A stretch of DNA of 64,000 nucleotides from Hesseltinella vesiculosa (Eukaryota; Mucoromycota; Mucoromycetes; Mucorales; Cunninghamellaceae). The notes below the pieces were generated by a model. That model saw only the letters and a program-made list of their open reading frames with translations, was not told the DNA's origin and did not search any database. The stretch lies in assembly GCA_002104935.1 (NCBI GenBank), contig MCGT01000003.1, positions 372,001-436,000 of the forward strand. Direction: 5' to 3'. Of the stretch, positions 50,625 through 62,097 are shown piece after piece (positions within the stretch are counted from its first letter, which is position 1; each line of letters starts with the position of its first letter). A program made the translations under genes and the position numbers.

Positions 50625-52165
50625 ATGATAGGTCCTCTGTTACGATGCGAACGGCATTGCTTGTCTAAACAATGGATCTATATGCATGCGTGGACAAGAT
50701 CGTTTTCGGCTACTCGGATCCTTGCTGTCGACAATGACCCACTGCCAAAACGACGATCCATCGATTACAAACTTCGCGGCAAGGTAATAAGCAACAAGGA
50801 AATGAGAAAAGAAAAAAAAAAGTCATAGCAGCGAATGAACAGCGTCGAGAGTGTGTATGATGTCGTTTTTAATGCTGGAGCCTCGGCTGTATTTACTCGT
50901 GTATCTAGGGCCAACAATTCATCGATTTCCTACGCGTGGAAGCTCGAGGTGGAGCTGGTGGCGATGGCTGTGTGTCGTTTCACCGTGAAAAGTTTGTGGC
51001 CAAGGGACCTCCTAATGGGGGAAATGGAGGCCGTGGCGGGCATGTGGTGGTGCGAGCCAGCAGCGACGAATCCATGCTGCGACGCTTGGGCCGTGTATGC
51101 TCGGCGAAACGAGGAGAGCATGGCCAAGGCGGTGGACGGCACGGCACGACTGGCAAAGACTTGGTGATTGAAGTGCCTATTGGGACCATTGTCCGCGAGG
51201 TAGAGGCACCAGCCGCACGGCCGCTGACCGAGGACGAGCAGGACGACCTAGACTCGCTCACCGACCTGGAGCAGCAGCGCATCGACCGCGACAAACGATG
51301 GGTGTATTACCCCCGCATGGACACCACCATCACAGAAGAGCAGGAGGCGGCTGGGCGTAAGAGCTTCTTCAAGGAAGCCGAGCGCTTTATGGACGAGGAG
51401 GACAAATATTACCGATGGCAAGTCAAGAAGGAGCTGCGCAAGGGCCCGCTTTATGTGGACCTGACCGAGGACGGCCAGGAAGTGGTCGTGTGCCAAGGCG
51501 GACCAGGCGGTTATGGCAACCCCCACTTTCTGACAAACGACAACCGCTCGCCAAAATGGGCCACCCGTGGGCGTGAAGGGCAGGTGCGCCACCTGGAACT
51601 GGAGCTGAAGACGATTGCCGACATTGGCTTGGTGGGCCTGCCGAACGCAGGCAAGTCGACGTTGCTTGGTGTGATTTCCAACGCCCACCCCAAACAAGCT
51701 GCCTATGCTTTCACAACGCTCCATCCCTATGTTGGCACCGTCGATTACATCGACAAGTACCAGCTGACGGTGGCGGATATCCCAGGGCTGATTCAAGGCG
51801 CGCATCGCAATGTCGGTCTGGGTCATGCCTTTCTGCGTCACGTGGAGCGGGCCAAGTTGTTGGCGTACGTTGTCGATCTCAGTGGCCAAGCGCCTTGGGA
51901 TGATCTGCAAGTCCTGCGCAACGAACTCGAAGCTTACCGACCTGGTCTCACTCGCCGGCAATCACTGATCATAGCCAACAAAGCCGACCTTATTGCCACA
52001 GCCAAACCTAATCTGGCCACCCTGCAAGCAAAATATCCCGACCTGCCTATCATCCCCGTGTCGGCGCGCTATGACAAGAACATTGTGAAGTTGACTTCAA
52101 GCCTGCGTAAAATTGTCGACACGATCCGCCAGCAGGACCAAGCGAATCGGAACAGTCACTCGTGA
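50625..52165 (+). CDS. MTG2: Mitochondrial Obg-family GTPase
   Basis: GTPase for assembly of the mitochondrial large ribosomal subunit. Exons 50625-50783 and 50909-52165 give 471 residues. The N-terminus, rich in Arg and hydrophobic residues, is a likely mitochondrial presequence. The Obg fold is visible: FLRVEARGGAGGDGCVSFHR, GPPNGGNGGRGGHVVV, then KRGEHGQGGGRHGTTGKD and CQGGPGGYGNPHF. The G domain has G1 GLPNAGKSTLL, switch region AYAFTTLHPYVGTV, G3 VADIPGLIQGAHRNVGLG, G4 IIANKADL and G5 PVSARYDKN. An insert of about 100 acidic and charged residues splits the Obg fold, compared with bacterial ObgE. Confidence 0.94.
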
Positions 52166-52562
52166 TAGCCCAAAATGAATAAAGTACTGTAAAATAAGGA
52201 CGCATCTGCATTTTTCATCCTTTTGCAAGCAAAATTCGAGAAGTGCAACAAAATGGTCGGCCTGGAACAAGAGCATTAGACAGCCCCAAGCAACCGGACA
52301 CCTAGAACAGGGCCAAGTGGTCATCACATTTTTCCAAAACGCAGCCTTCGTTTTGGGAGTTTATTTTTAAGGAATCAGTGTACAAGAGGGGCTGGATGAG
52401 TGTAAAAAAAAAGAGAGAGAGAATCGAGGCAGTGATATGATGAGGTGGTTGTAATAAAGAGCGAGTGGTTGATGGGATTCGTGTCTAGGCGATAAAAAAA
52501 ACTGTCAAGGTGGTTGTTTGACGTTCTTTTTTGTTGTGATTGTGTGTTGGAAGAGGAGACAT
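52166..52562. other. Convergent intergenic region
   Basis: 3' ends of MTG2 and the small minus-strand gene. An AATAAAG site is near 52177. No gene seen. Confidence 0.45.
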
Positions 52563-52904
52563 TTAGAGAGCAGCATGCTTTTCAGCCAATTCTTCAGCAC
52601 GAGCACGGTTCTTCAACAAGAGCTCTTTCTTGGTGGCAATGGCGGCATTTTGTCGTTCTTGCAAGTTGTGAACATAGTAACCAACACCACCGAACACAGC
52701 AGCAGCAATGGCAGTACCGCTAGGGTCTAATCGATCACAGGAGAGTTGGTCAATCATCAACGAATTTGATAAAAAAATAAGTGCTGGAGATGTGGGTCAT
52801 CAAAACTTACTGGAGAAGAGAGGACGCTTTTGAAGACCCAAAGCGTAGGTGCGAACAAGCACACCAAAGGCAGCAAATCCAGAAACCGAGGTAAGCAGAG
52901 TCAT
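52563..52904 (-). CDS. Small mitochondrial membrane protein, possibly fungal complex I NUXM-like
   Basis: Two exons (52904-52811 and 52726-52563) join in phase to 85 residues. The N-terminal hydrophobic helix (SVSGFAAFGVLVRTYALGLQ) is followed by KRPLFSNPSG, a second Gly/Ala-rich helix (TAIAAAVFGGVGYYVHNLQE) and a Lys/Glu-rich tail. This two-helix plan with G-x-QKRP-x-F resembles the small fungal complex I accessory subunit often named NUXM or 14-kDa subunit. The match is from memory of the pattern, so function is tentative; a small mitochondrial inner-membrane protein is the safer statement. Confidence 0.5.
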
Positions 52905-53320
52905 CGTGTTCAAGAATGAAGTGTGAAGAAACGGGAACGAGAAAAAAAAAAGCCCAGTGTTTTTTTTTCACTTCGTGGTCGGCGCTTTTGCAAACCGTCA
53001 CACCCTTTGCCCTGCCCAAATTTGGTTGGCTGTCAAAAAAAAAAAAGATCTCCTAAAAAAAGCTGCTGCGATCAACAGCAAGCGATGGCCAAAGCGACTT
53101 TTTGATTCTTTGGAGACTTCATTGGTGTAAAAAAAAAAGGATCAAAACGAAAAGGATTTTATTTTACACTCAAAAAAGGCAGCGCTGAAGCAGGTGCTTG
53201 TGCGCAATTGTACTAAATAAAAAAAAAAAAAAAGAGGGAGAGCCCTGGCCAGGCCATCCAATGGAAGCAAAGCAATACAGAAACCAGTGCCGAGAACGTA
53301 CGTTTTATGGCCGGTCAGGG

Positions 53321-53656
53321 TCAGTAACGTTTTTCATTGTGCAGAGGCGGGAACGCGGAGTCGGGCGATTTGACGGACTGGGGCGAGGATACGACACTTT
53401 GGATCATGTCGAGTTGGGCTTGATTTTCTTTGGCCAGACGTTTGCGCATGTTTCTGGCGCTCCGGACGATGTAGTAAATGATCACAGCCAGAAACAGTAG
53501 CCCGAGAACAATGACAAACACATAACGATGGTCTTGCTGTAGCCAGCTCTCCTGCTTGGGAGCTGCAGCTGAGCCCTCATTGCCATTGAATCCATTGGAC
53601 TGTGCGTTTACTACCCAAAAGCAGAGATACAGCCATGTCCCTAGTAACCATGTCAT
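53321..53656 (-). CDS. Small type I single-pass membrane protein
   Basis: Single exon, 111 residues. N-terminal signal peptide (MTWLLGTWLYLCFWVVNAQS), a short Asn/Gly-rich luminal part, a transmembrane helix (YVFVIVLGLLFLAVIIYYIV), then a basic stop-transfer sequence RSARNMRKR and a Ser/Pro-rich cytoplasmic tail. No domain family recognised. The plan is credible for a small sorting or sensor protein, but no function can be assigned. Confidence 0.6.
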   Translation of the reverse strand: MTWLLGTWLYLCFWVVNAQSNGFNGNEGSAAAPKQESWLQQDHRYVFVIVLGLLFLAVIIYYIVRSARNMRKRLAKENQAQLDMIQSVVSSPQSVKSPDSAFPPLHNEKRY

Positions 53657-54170
53657 CTTTTATTATATTTCGGTGGGGGAGCAAGAAGGAAAGAAAAATA
53701 AGAGGACAAAAAAAAATTGATTAAGAACAAACCAGGCCATCCAGCCTTTTTCACGTTGGCCAACAATCGAGACCCCCTAATCCTTTCTCCTTTTTTGATC
53801 TCCCACTAGTCAAGCCTACAGCGAGCCAAAATTGTACGCAATTTGGGCGAGTTACACACATTCTGTAAATGACGTCTCTCATGAAAAGGGATGTCGCACA
53901 AGCCAAGATAAGCCTGGCTCATTTATTCTTCTGAAGTCGCGATGACGAAATGGACCACATCGCGTTTTGAGAAAATGGCCGACTTTCCGCCATGATTTGG
54001 CGGGTGACCCAATCCAACGAACCGCTAAATCATTTCCAAGCCAAATGCGTGCGGATAGTTTTTTAATGGATGTTTTCCAGCCTCCAGCTCTTCGCTCCCC
54101 TGACGGGGAGAGCTATACTATACATCAAGGTCATTCCTTAACGTTTTGTACTGGTATGCCAAATTTGGGG
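53657..54170. other. Intergenic DNA with a repeat-like motif
   Basis: No gene. A copy of the motif GAAAATGGCCGACTTTCC at about 53971-53988 resembles the terminal sequence of the adjacent inverted-repeat element. Confidence 0.45.
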
Positions 54171-54190
54171 TGAATTTGTTTAGAGCAAGT

Positions 54191-55025
54191 TTGCACTGTG
54201 ATTTTTTATCAGATCGCCTGGGGGGTTGCCTGGCGAAAATGGCCGATTTTCCATTTTTTTAAGCTGGGGAATCGGAGGTGTCAAAACGAAACGGATCAAA
54301 AGTTAGCTGGGCGACCTTGACCAATCGACCTGAGTTTTTCATCACCAACGTCATTCATGTGTTTATGACCCCATACATAATTTCATGTCGGTCACATCAA
54401 CCAAAAGTGCAGTGTAGCAATCCCTGTTTTTTTTAAAAAAAAAGGATGAAACGAAGTTGGACCATTTCAGTCTCCGCACAAGTGTTGGTTGCAAAAGCAA
54501 AACTTGGTGTAGCTTTCATTTTTTTTTTTGGCGTATCGCTCTTTTTCAGTTACGACATTCCAAGATGCGCTATCGGTTTTTATACGGAGACGATGCTATG
54601 GATACAGTTACGCTAGATCATGGGCTAAGGAGGTCATCGTAAGAGACTCAGCTGATGACGCTCTCCAAGCTCGCTTGCACGGCGTGACCACGGCAGTGAG
54701 GATTCGACATTTGCGCTACATCAACTACTCTATCAAGCGTTTTGAAGGTTGTTTAAAACCAATTTAATTGTTGAATAAACCATCGTTGTGGGGATAAAAG
54801 GTTTACGGTTTGGGGTTTAGAAATGTCAAGACAAAAAAAAAATAAACGAAAAGAAGATGCGCCAAGTGATGAAAGCGCGCAATCATTGATCACCACTTTG
54901 GAGCCGAGGACGGAGGACCGATCTGGCATCGACTCGGACGCTTCACCTGTCACCTAAAATAAATGAAAAATCGACCAATTTCACCAGGGGATACCCTGGC
55001 AATCTGAACAAAAATCACACTGCAA
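54191..55025. mobile_element. Element with ~70-bp imperfect terminal inverted repeats
   Basis: The left end (54191-54260, beginning TTGCACTGTGATTTTTTATC) and the reverse complement of the right end (55025-54955, beginning TTGCAGTGTGATTTTTGTTC) align over about 70 bases at roughly 75% identity by eye, with one single-base gap. Weaker similarity runs about 18 bases further outward on both sides. The ~690-bp interior holds only short open frames (for example 54528-54767) with no recognised transposase, so this looks like a decayed or non-autonomous DNA transposon. Confidence 0.6.
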
Positions 55026-55045
55026 AATAGCACTCAACTGTCTCA

Positions 55046-55848
55046 GGCAGCTTGCTCGCGAACTAAAAATCTTGCTAACACTTTGTCCAAATGGGTTGTC
55101 TGCTAATCAGTGCTTCTATTCTCACAGTTAACAATCAGTCGTGCTACTCTATGCTGGTCTCTGGCATCGGAGTCGGTGAATCCGGATTGAAGCTTTTTTA
55201 AGGACGATGCCAATCTTACGCAATCACCAGTACCCGTTGGAAGTACCCTTGCCGACAAGTCTTTCTTTCACGCTTGATGTTCACGTTGATCAGATTGTCG
55301 GGATAGCATGGATCAATGAAGAAAAAAACTGCATAAAAATCCCCTTCCCGTCAGCATCATCACCACCACCTTTTCCTTCGATCACCTGGCTCACACATCA
55401 TCCATGACGATAACCAATGTTTAAGCAAATTGATAAAGGAGGCTTCCAGATGACAAACGTGAGAAAACAAATCTCCAATGCCTTGAAACATGCATGGGCA
55501 GGAGGCCTGAGCAACTGCAAAAAAAAAAACATAGAGATACAAAAAAGTCAGCGAGTATTTTCCTATTTCGTCACAAAAAAGTTGTGTCAGGCCAACCATA
55601 GCCCGCGTGCCATATTCATTCTCCTCTGTTCTGGTTGTGCTCACCTGAATTCGAGAAAAAAAAAGACCGTCGAATTCATCCTTATGATAAACAGTCCCAG
55701 CTCCTTCAAATGACAGTTTTCACTAAAAGCAGAGACCAACCTAGAAAAAAAACGCTTGCTGGATGTCAGGTGACCACGGGCCACCGCCAAAAGCACATGC
55801 TCCTCCCGCCCCACACCTTTTTTTAAAGGTCCGCCCAGAGTGTTCTAG
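55046..55848. other. Intergenic DNA upstream of P450 copy 2
   Basis: Open frames up to 98 residues without domain features. No gene called. Confidence 0.4.
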
Positions 55849-55856
55849 TATAAATA
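55849..55856 (+). promoter_or_regulatory. TATA box of P450 copy 2
   Basis: TATAAATA lies 59 bases upstream of the ATG at 55915, followed by a pyrimidine-rich leader. Confidence 0.55.
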
Positions 55857-55914
55857 CTCGCGTCGATTTTTCCTCTTTTTCCCTCTCTTTTCCCAAAGTG
55901 ATACAAAAATAGAA

Positions 55915-57997
55915 ATGACTGAAATCGATATGTTTACATTAACTGCTGGTGCGGCCGTTGCCGGTATCGCAGCTCTAGCAGCAAAGTACAACAACCGTGC
56001 CATCTTTGACGAGCACAACGAAAACACTGAATACACGGACGGCTACCCCTTGGTGGGTGGCATGCCTTATATTCTCAAGCACAAGGATAAAATCCACGAC
56101 CTCCTTGATACTGGTTTTAGGATGAAAGATGCTCTGACCTTGTAAGCTCACCCTGACGTGGTGTTTTATTTTATTTTAACGGCCTTTCCCCCCCTCTCTT
56201 GCAAGGTCGACATCGAATTTAGGGATGCCCCACGCCGTACACACGATCGACCCGGCCAATATTGAGCATATTCTCAAAAGTAACTAGTTTTCATTGAATT
56301 TATGGCCAATGCGTTGACTAATTTTTTTACGCTTTTTTTTTTTTTTTTTAGCTAATTTTGAAAATTATGTCAAAGGGCCAAAGTTTAACAAATCGACTGA
56401 GCATATTCTGGGCCATGGCATTTTCAATGCCAATGGCGAGCAGTGGCGTTGGCAGCGCAAGTCTGCATCGCTGATTTTCAACGTGAAGAATTTCCGTGAC
56501 CACTTTACCGAGTAAGCCGCGCGGAGTTATAGCTGGCATGTCGCTCACCTTTTTTTCCCCACGTTTTCCCAGCGTGTTCTTGGATGAACTGCGCATCATG
56601 TGTGGCTTGTTCGATGGGGCTGTCAAATCTGGAAGAATCGTTGACATGCACGATATGATGTTCCGTTACACGTTGGACAGTTTTGTTTTGTAAGACTCTT
56701 CTTTTCTTCTTCGTGTCACTCACTTTTTTTTTCCCGCTCAGCCTCGGCTTTGGCGTGGAGATTGGCTCCTTGACGCACGGCAACAAAGTGCCTTTTGCCG
56801 CTTCGTTTGATGAATTGCAGTTTTTGGCATTTGAGAACTTTGTCAATCCATTTGTCAACGTGCGTCTGGCCATCAACAAGCTCCTACACCCCACCGAGCC
56901 TACCGTAGCCCATCATCTGCAAGTCATGGAAGAGTTTACAACCTCTGTGATCTCCAAACGCCGCAAGGAGCTTGCTGAAGGCAGCGAGCCCAAGGACTTG
57001 CTGTCTCGTTTCATGTCTGCACGCAATGAGCATGGTCAAGAACTGAATGACGTCGAGCTCCGCGACACAATCCTTAATTTTATCATTGTAAGCCCCCATT
57101 TGCCTCGATCCCGCCTTTGTCTTACGAACCTGACTTTTCTTGTTTTTCTAAATTAGGCTGGCCGCGACACCAGTAAGTAAAAAAAAAAAAAAAGGAATGA
57201 CACGTCACGCTCTCTTAACTTTTTTTTTTTTTTTTTTTTAGCTGCACAAGCCCTGTCATGGACATTCTATTGCCTCGCACAACATCCACGTGTTGAAGAA
57301 AAACTGGTAAAGGAAATCATCGAAAATGTACACGATGACATGGAACAAGACTCGACAGCCTTGTATGAAGCCATCAAAGATATGCCTTATGCTCATGCCG
57401 TGTAAGATTTTTTAATACGTGTTCGGACGCCCTTGTTCATTTTTATTCTCCACAGCCTCTATGAAGTCCTACGTTTGTATCCATCAGTGCCAAATAATCA
57501 AAAATATGCCCTGAATGACGATGTATGGCCCGATGGCACACATATCAAAAAGGGTCACTATGTCAACTGGTCACCTTACGCTCTCGGTAGGCAACGTGGC
57601 CAAAAAAAAAAAAAGCCTGGGCTCATGATGCCTCGTTCACTTTTTTAAGGTCGCTGTGAAAAGGTGTGGGGTCAAGATGCATGTCATTTTAAACCAGAAC
57701 GATGGATCAATGAAGATGGCACTTTGATTCGCGAGAGTCAAGGCAAATGGCCAGCTTTCCATGGCGGACCACGCGTCTGTCTGGGTAAGTTGCATTTTGG
57801 GAAAAAAAAAAAAAAAAAAAGGCTAACAAGTCCTCGTAGGTCAAAACTTGGCTACCTTGGAAGCCCTGGTTGCCCTCTCTATTCTATTGAAGCGATTCAA
57901 ATTTACCCTTGTCCCTGGTCACCTCGTGGAATATAAACCATCTTTGACGCTGCCTATGAAATCAGGCCTTAAAATGACCATCACTAGCCGCCATTAA
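55915..57997 (+). CDS. Cytochrome P450, CYP509-like, copy 2
   Basis: Paralog of the P450 at 44001. N-terminal anchor LTAGAAVAGIAALAAKYNNR, then AIFDEHNENTEYTDGYPLVG. Blocks: [72 protein letters not shown]-helix AGRDTTAQALSWTFYCL, LYEVLRLYPSVPNNQKYAL (ExxR), FKPERWINEDGTLI and the haem loop [17 protein letters not shown]. Around 510 residues. The I-helix motif AGRDTT is carried on a 16-nt exon (57157-57172). A further intron splits the haem loop right after VCLG, absent from copy 1. All catalytic residues are present, so the gene looks functional; substrate unknown. Confidence 0.92.
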
Positions 57998-59237
57998 CAT
58001 CTTTCTTTTAATAAAATCTAATATGATACGTCAGGTCTCTACACGATTAGCAAACGGGTATTGGAAAGAGCGGTGAGTTGCTCTTTTTCTTCTTTCGCCT
58101 TGCTGAGTTTGGTCACTTGCTGGTCACTTGCTGAGTTTGGGGCACTGGCCAATTAAAAATGATTTTGCTTGACCTTCATCAAAAACCGCTCCAAGTCAAC
58201 TCATCCCAGATTTTGCATACCAGGGCAAATTGATATGTGACCATGATTCATATTGTAAGTCACTTTGACATCTTTATCAGAAAATGTATTAGATGGCAAT
58301 CATGGATACTGGATGGAGCTGTCATTAGGAAGTAATGTGTGGCGTGTCATTCTCAAGAAATGGAAAACTGCGTCCCCATACATCATTGCCAGATCTGATT
58401 TATTGCGCAATGATATGATACATTAGGGAAATATCGTAATGGCAGGTGTATCTGTAAACTGAAATGACTGTTCGTATGTCACGAGCAATAGCCACATTGT
58501 CATGAACAGCACAAAAAAGGGTGCAGTTGTTGCCGTGAAAGGCGGTTTCATTGTCCCACAATTCGTTCTTAGGCACGTGACCAGGGGCTTCTCCTTTTGA
58601 GGACCCGGGTCAAAAAAAATGAAAAAGTATAAATACAGGACGATTTCGTTCAGGATTTTTTTTTTTCTTCACTAAGCCCCTTTTGAAGTGAAGGGCCTGC
58701 CTATAAACTCCTGACTCTTTTGAGTTTGAGGAGGCATTACGAGAATGATGCGCAGGATGGTAGCCACATATCCGTCATTGCCTTGGTATAGGGTATTCTT
58801 CCTTCTTCAGGACCTGGCTTCACACTATTATTTTACTGAAAAATGAAAAATACTTTGCTTCAGTCTCTGAAGCTCCCCTATTTCTGAAAAATGAAAAAGA
58901 CCTAACTTCAAAAAAAGAGTAGGCACATGACAGAATTCACGGGAATTCATGTTACGCAGAGCCAAAAAGTACCCAATAAAATCATTCTCCTCTTTTTAGT
59001 AATTTCATCTATCCTCACCTCCCCGGGTTTCTTATCAACCAATGCTCATTTATCCATTTTATCCTCACCTCTTCAATTCTTCTTTTGTCATCTGGCTTTG
59101 AATCGTAAACAAAATGGAGAGACTTTGCTTTTTTTCTTTGCTTTTTTTCTTCCCAATACCTTTAAACTAGCTGAATCGTTTACTCTTTTTTTCTTCCCAA
59201 TAATTTTAAACAAGCAATTCTTTTAAATCACTTCTCG
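57998..59237. other. Repeat-rich intergenic DNA
   Basis: No gene. Contains small direct repeats (TTGCTGAGTTTGG at 58100-58140; CTGAAAAATGAAAAA twice at 58837-58900; TTTTTTTCTTCCCAATA twice at 59135-59205) and two hairpin-like inverted repeats near 58671-58732. Probably decayed mobile DNA. Confidence 0.4.
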
Positions 59238-60950
59238 CAACATTGGACGCTTAGTTAACTCTACAATTGAAAGATTCATTCGACATGAAAATACAGATGG
59301 AAACAACAACTTTCCTCTAACTGAACCTCATCCACGCTTGATTCAGTCAACCTCTGCAGCAGCACCACTTGCTCATTGTTCTGATTGCAAAAGTAAGCGA
59401 GCCTTGATCGAGTTTGAAGGCCGTAGGTGCTGGAATCGTACTTGCATCCGCTGTCGAAACAAGGCTACCGATCAGCGTACTCCTCCTCCTGAAGCTATGC
59501 TTGACTGGGACGACTTTTCTGATTTTTACTCCCAATTCAGCGTAAACAACAGAACTCTACCTGTCAACATGCACCTTCCCGATGAGCTTGTGGGTGTACC
59601 AGTTGATACCAGTTGATAACATCATTCGTAGGCTGGTCGTATACATCTACGAAGTTTCTGGCTTCGACTTTTACCTCGCAAATATCTACGATCCATCCAA
59701 ACGCAAAGCCGTATCATTTAAGGCCTCTTGCACTAATTCAAGCATCTTCCAACGTCAAAGGCCAGGTAACGAGATGGGTGGATGAAAAATATTGGTAAAT
59801 GAAAAAAATGAAGGCTCATACATAATCATTTTATTAGAAAGCGAACTGCAACGGTTGCACGACCGTATAATGACCGCTGATTGCAATGGCCGTTTGATTG
59901 GCTTTGTGGATGAACAACAGCGCTGGATCCACTGCACCTTACACCATGACGACAATAGCCAGCCATTGGATACGCCGCTGCGTGGCTCTGTCGATGGCCA
60001 AATTAGGCGTGCTATTCATAATCTTGCCCCTCACCGAAGCCCCGTCGATGTCTATGACGAGATTTCTCGTGTGTATTCCGTCCCGGCATTGACTTATGCC
60101 CAAACCTATTACTGGTACAACCAAGCGATGGAAAGGTATTACCGTTCTGAAGATAATGCTCTGCGATCTGCCCTACACCTCATCCGATTGCATGGAACTG
60201 ATAATAACTTTGGACAGGTAAAAAAAAAAACGTGAGAGAGAGAGAGAGAGAGAGAGGCTTAGGTAAGGCAAGACGTGGTATGAATGGGTTTGAAGCTGTA
60301 GACCCGGGGAACTGCCACTACCCTTCAATTAGATTCATTCTTACATTGTTTGTCAAAGTTGGCTGATTAAAGGCGCATCTGTAGTTTTGCCTTAAAATAA
60401 GCTCTCACTGATCACAGTATTTAATAATTTTTTTTTTATATTTTGCTACCAAATTAGTTGACATTCAGTGATGATGGACAGAGCCAATATATTAGCTTCT
60501 ATACTCCATTTCTCTCCATATGCACTGGTGTCCACAGGGAAGAAATCAAAGAGTATCATATTGACTCGACGTTTAAGACCAATCGCGAATCGTTTGAGCT
60601 CTTTGGATTGATTGCGAACATCAGGGGGCCCGGATTCCCAGTGGCATATCTACTCGTAAAACGTACAACTGGTCCACTCCGTAGCCAGGGCGAAGATCAA
60701 GATGTCCAAAGTACGAATAGCTACCGTGTCAATGCAATCATGCTGTTTCTTTTGACCTTGAAAGATCAGCATGGAATTAGGCCACGGTTCATTTTCAGCG
60801 ACAAAGACCAAGGACAGCTCAGTGCCATACGGAGCGTTTTTAATTCTGAAACAATCAGACTTTGTATTTGGCATGTAAAAAGAGCTATTGACTTGTATCT
60901 TGGAAAGCCATCGAGAGGCTCAATGCTCTTCAGAAACTACAATCCAGTGC
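59238..60950 (+). pseudogene. MULE-type transposase gene, broken by a 10-bp tandem duplication
   Basis: Mutator-like (MULE) transposase relic. Exon 1 contains a Cys-rich zinc-binding motif (CSDCKSKRALIEFEGRRCWN with CIRCRNK). The reading frame breaks at 59598-59617 where ACCAGTTGAT is tandemly duplicated; after it the next frame goes on with DNIIRRLVVYIYE. Apparently normal introns follow at 59766-59837 and 60218-60457. Exon 3 carries the transposase core: EEIKEYHIDSTFKTNRESFE (first catalytic Asp), FELFGLIANIRGPGFPVAYL, FIFSDKDQGQLSAI (second Asp) and IRLCIWHVKRAIDLYLGK. The region with the third acidic residue and the C-terminus is missing; the frame runs instead into gag-like sequence. Confidence 0.75.
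60234..60256. repeat. (GA)n microsatellite in transposase intron
   Basis: About 11 GA units within the second intron of the transposase relic. Confidence 0.9.
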
Positions 60951-61690
60951 TATACCAATTCAAGTCACTCACGGTGAATTTGACCAGGGTGCGCGATGGC
61001 GAAGAGGCGCCTAAAAAAAGAAGAGGAGATAGAGAATCTGGTGCCGCTCAAACCGTAACTCCGACCGCCCCAAGAGCTGAAGGAACCAAGAAACGTGGTG
61101 AGTTGACCTGTTTCTCTTGTGGTGACAAGGGGCGCTTCGCAAGTGAATGTCCTGAACGTAATTCGAGACAACCAAGAAACCATGTCTCGGGAAAAGTGAG
61201 CGGTCGTCAGTAAGTGGAGTTGCTGACGATCGACCCAATGAAACTCCAAAAAAGAACAGACCCACCGTGAAGCTGGTGGAGGTGGCCAACCCGCTCAAAG
61301 TCAACGCCGCTCTGACTAAGTCAAGGACCAAGGAAACCAAAGGACCGCTTGGACCCAAGACTCAAGGCAATTCCCGCGTAACCAAGAACAAGACTGGCAC
61401 TACTCGAGAAGACGTGATGATGCGTGAAGTGGTTACCCACGGTGAAATAGCCAAACCTGTGGAAAGCCGTGTCATCAACCCTCCGATAAAAAAAAACGAA
61501 AGCCCGTCCGCTACCTCCATGTGCCACGCAACGACAAACCCGCCCAGAACGAGTTTCCTTTTGTTGATGCCAGCTTTATCCCATCTGACCTAGGGCGCGC
61601 AACAAGTGGACCGCTTTGCAACAAAGCCACAAGAGATGAAATAACCGATGTGGTCCAAAAGCACAGTGACCTCCACTATTTTGTTCCATA
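60951..61690 (+). pseudogene. Retroelement gag zinc-knuckle fragment fused to the transposase frame
   Basis: From about 60955 the transposase frame continues as FKSLTVNLTRVRDGEEAPKK, a basic linker, and CFSCGDKGRFASEC, a retroelement zinc knuckle. The expected histidine at position 9 of the C-x2-C-x4-H-x4-C motif is Arg. The frame stops at 61213, but another frame is open across the stop and carries basic, gag-like sequence (NRPTVKLVEVANPLKV) to about 61593, with a last piece in a third frame (FPFVDASFIPSDLGR) to 61690. The scatter over frames shows decay. Confidence 0.6.
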
Positions 61691-61907
61691 GGCACATTTT
61701 TGAGAGGCGTTTATTTCCAAATTTGGAATTTTTTTAAAATTCTTTAATACAGTATACTCTCCCCTGATTACTTCAGGCACATCACGCACCTTCTCGCCAT
61801 CCGAAAACCATCAATTAGTTGCCCTTCAAGTGTCTTTCGCATTAATTTTGATTGGCCAGTAGTATTTTACTGGGCCGCGGGTTTTTTGCCGGGTCCCTGC
61901 TGGTCAC

Positions 61908-62097
61908 GTGACCCAAGGGAGATGCTACATTTGGAATGGGAAACGCGCTTGCGGTACTCAACTTTTTTTCTTTGTTGTCATGTTTGCTGTTTATCTTAAA
62001 TCCAGTTGCCATGTTTGCCAATATGATTTTACAACGAAAGCAACTCTGCGAAGGCACCTTAAACGACAACACAACGTAGTTTTGTCTTCTGGAAAAC
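61908..62097 (+). other. C2H2 finger fragment upstream of gag-protease ORF
   Basis: CHVCQYDFTTKATLRRHLKR followed by QH forms a C-x2-C-x12-H-x4-H finger, the same spacing as both fingers of the gene at 29731-31365. An upstream exon (around 61937) could splice to it at about 62006. It overlaps the start of the next ORF in another frame, so it may be an upstream exon or part of a broken fusion. Confidence 0.45.

Noticed and set aside
58671..58732. Hairpins similar in style to the 15969 array
   Set aside because: Single imperfect inverted repeats without tandem organisation or shared loop sequence; treated as part of decayed DNA.
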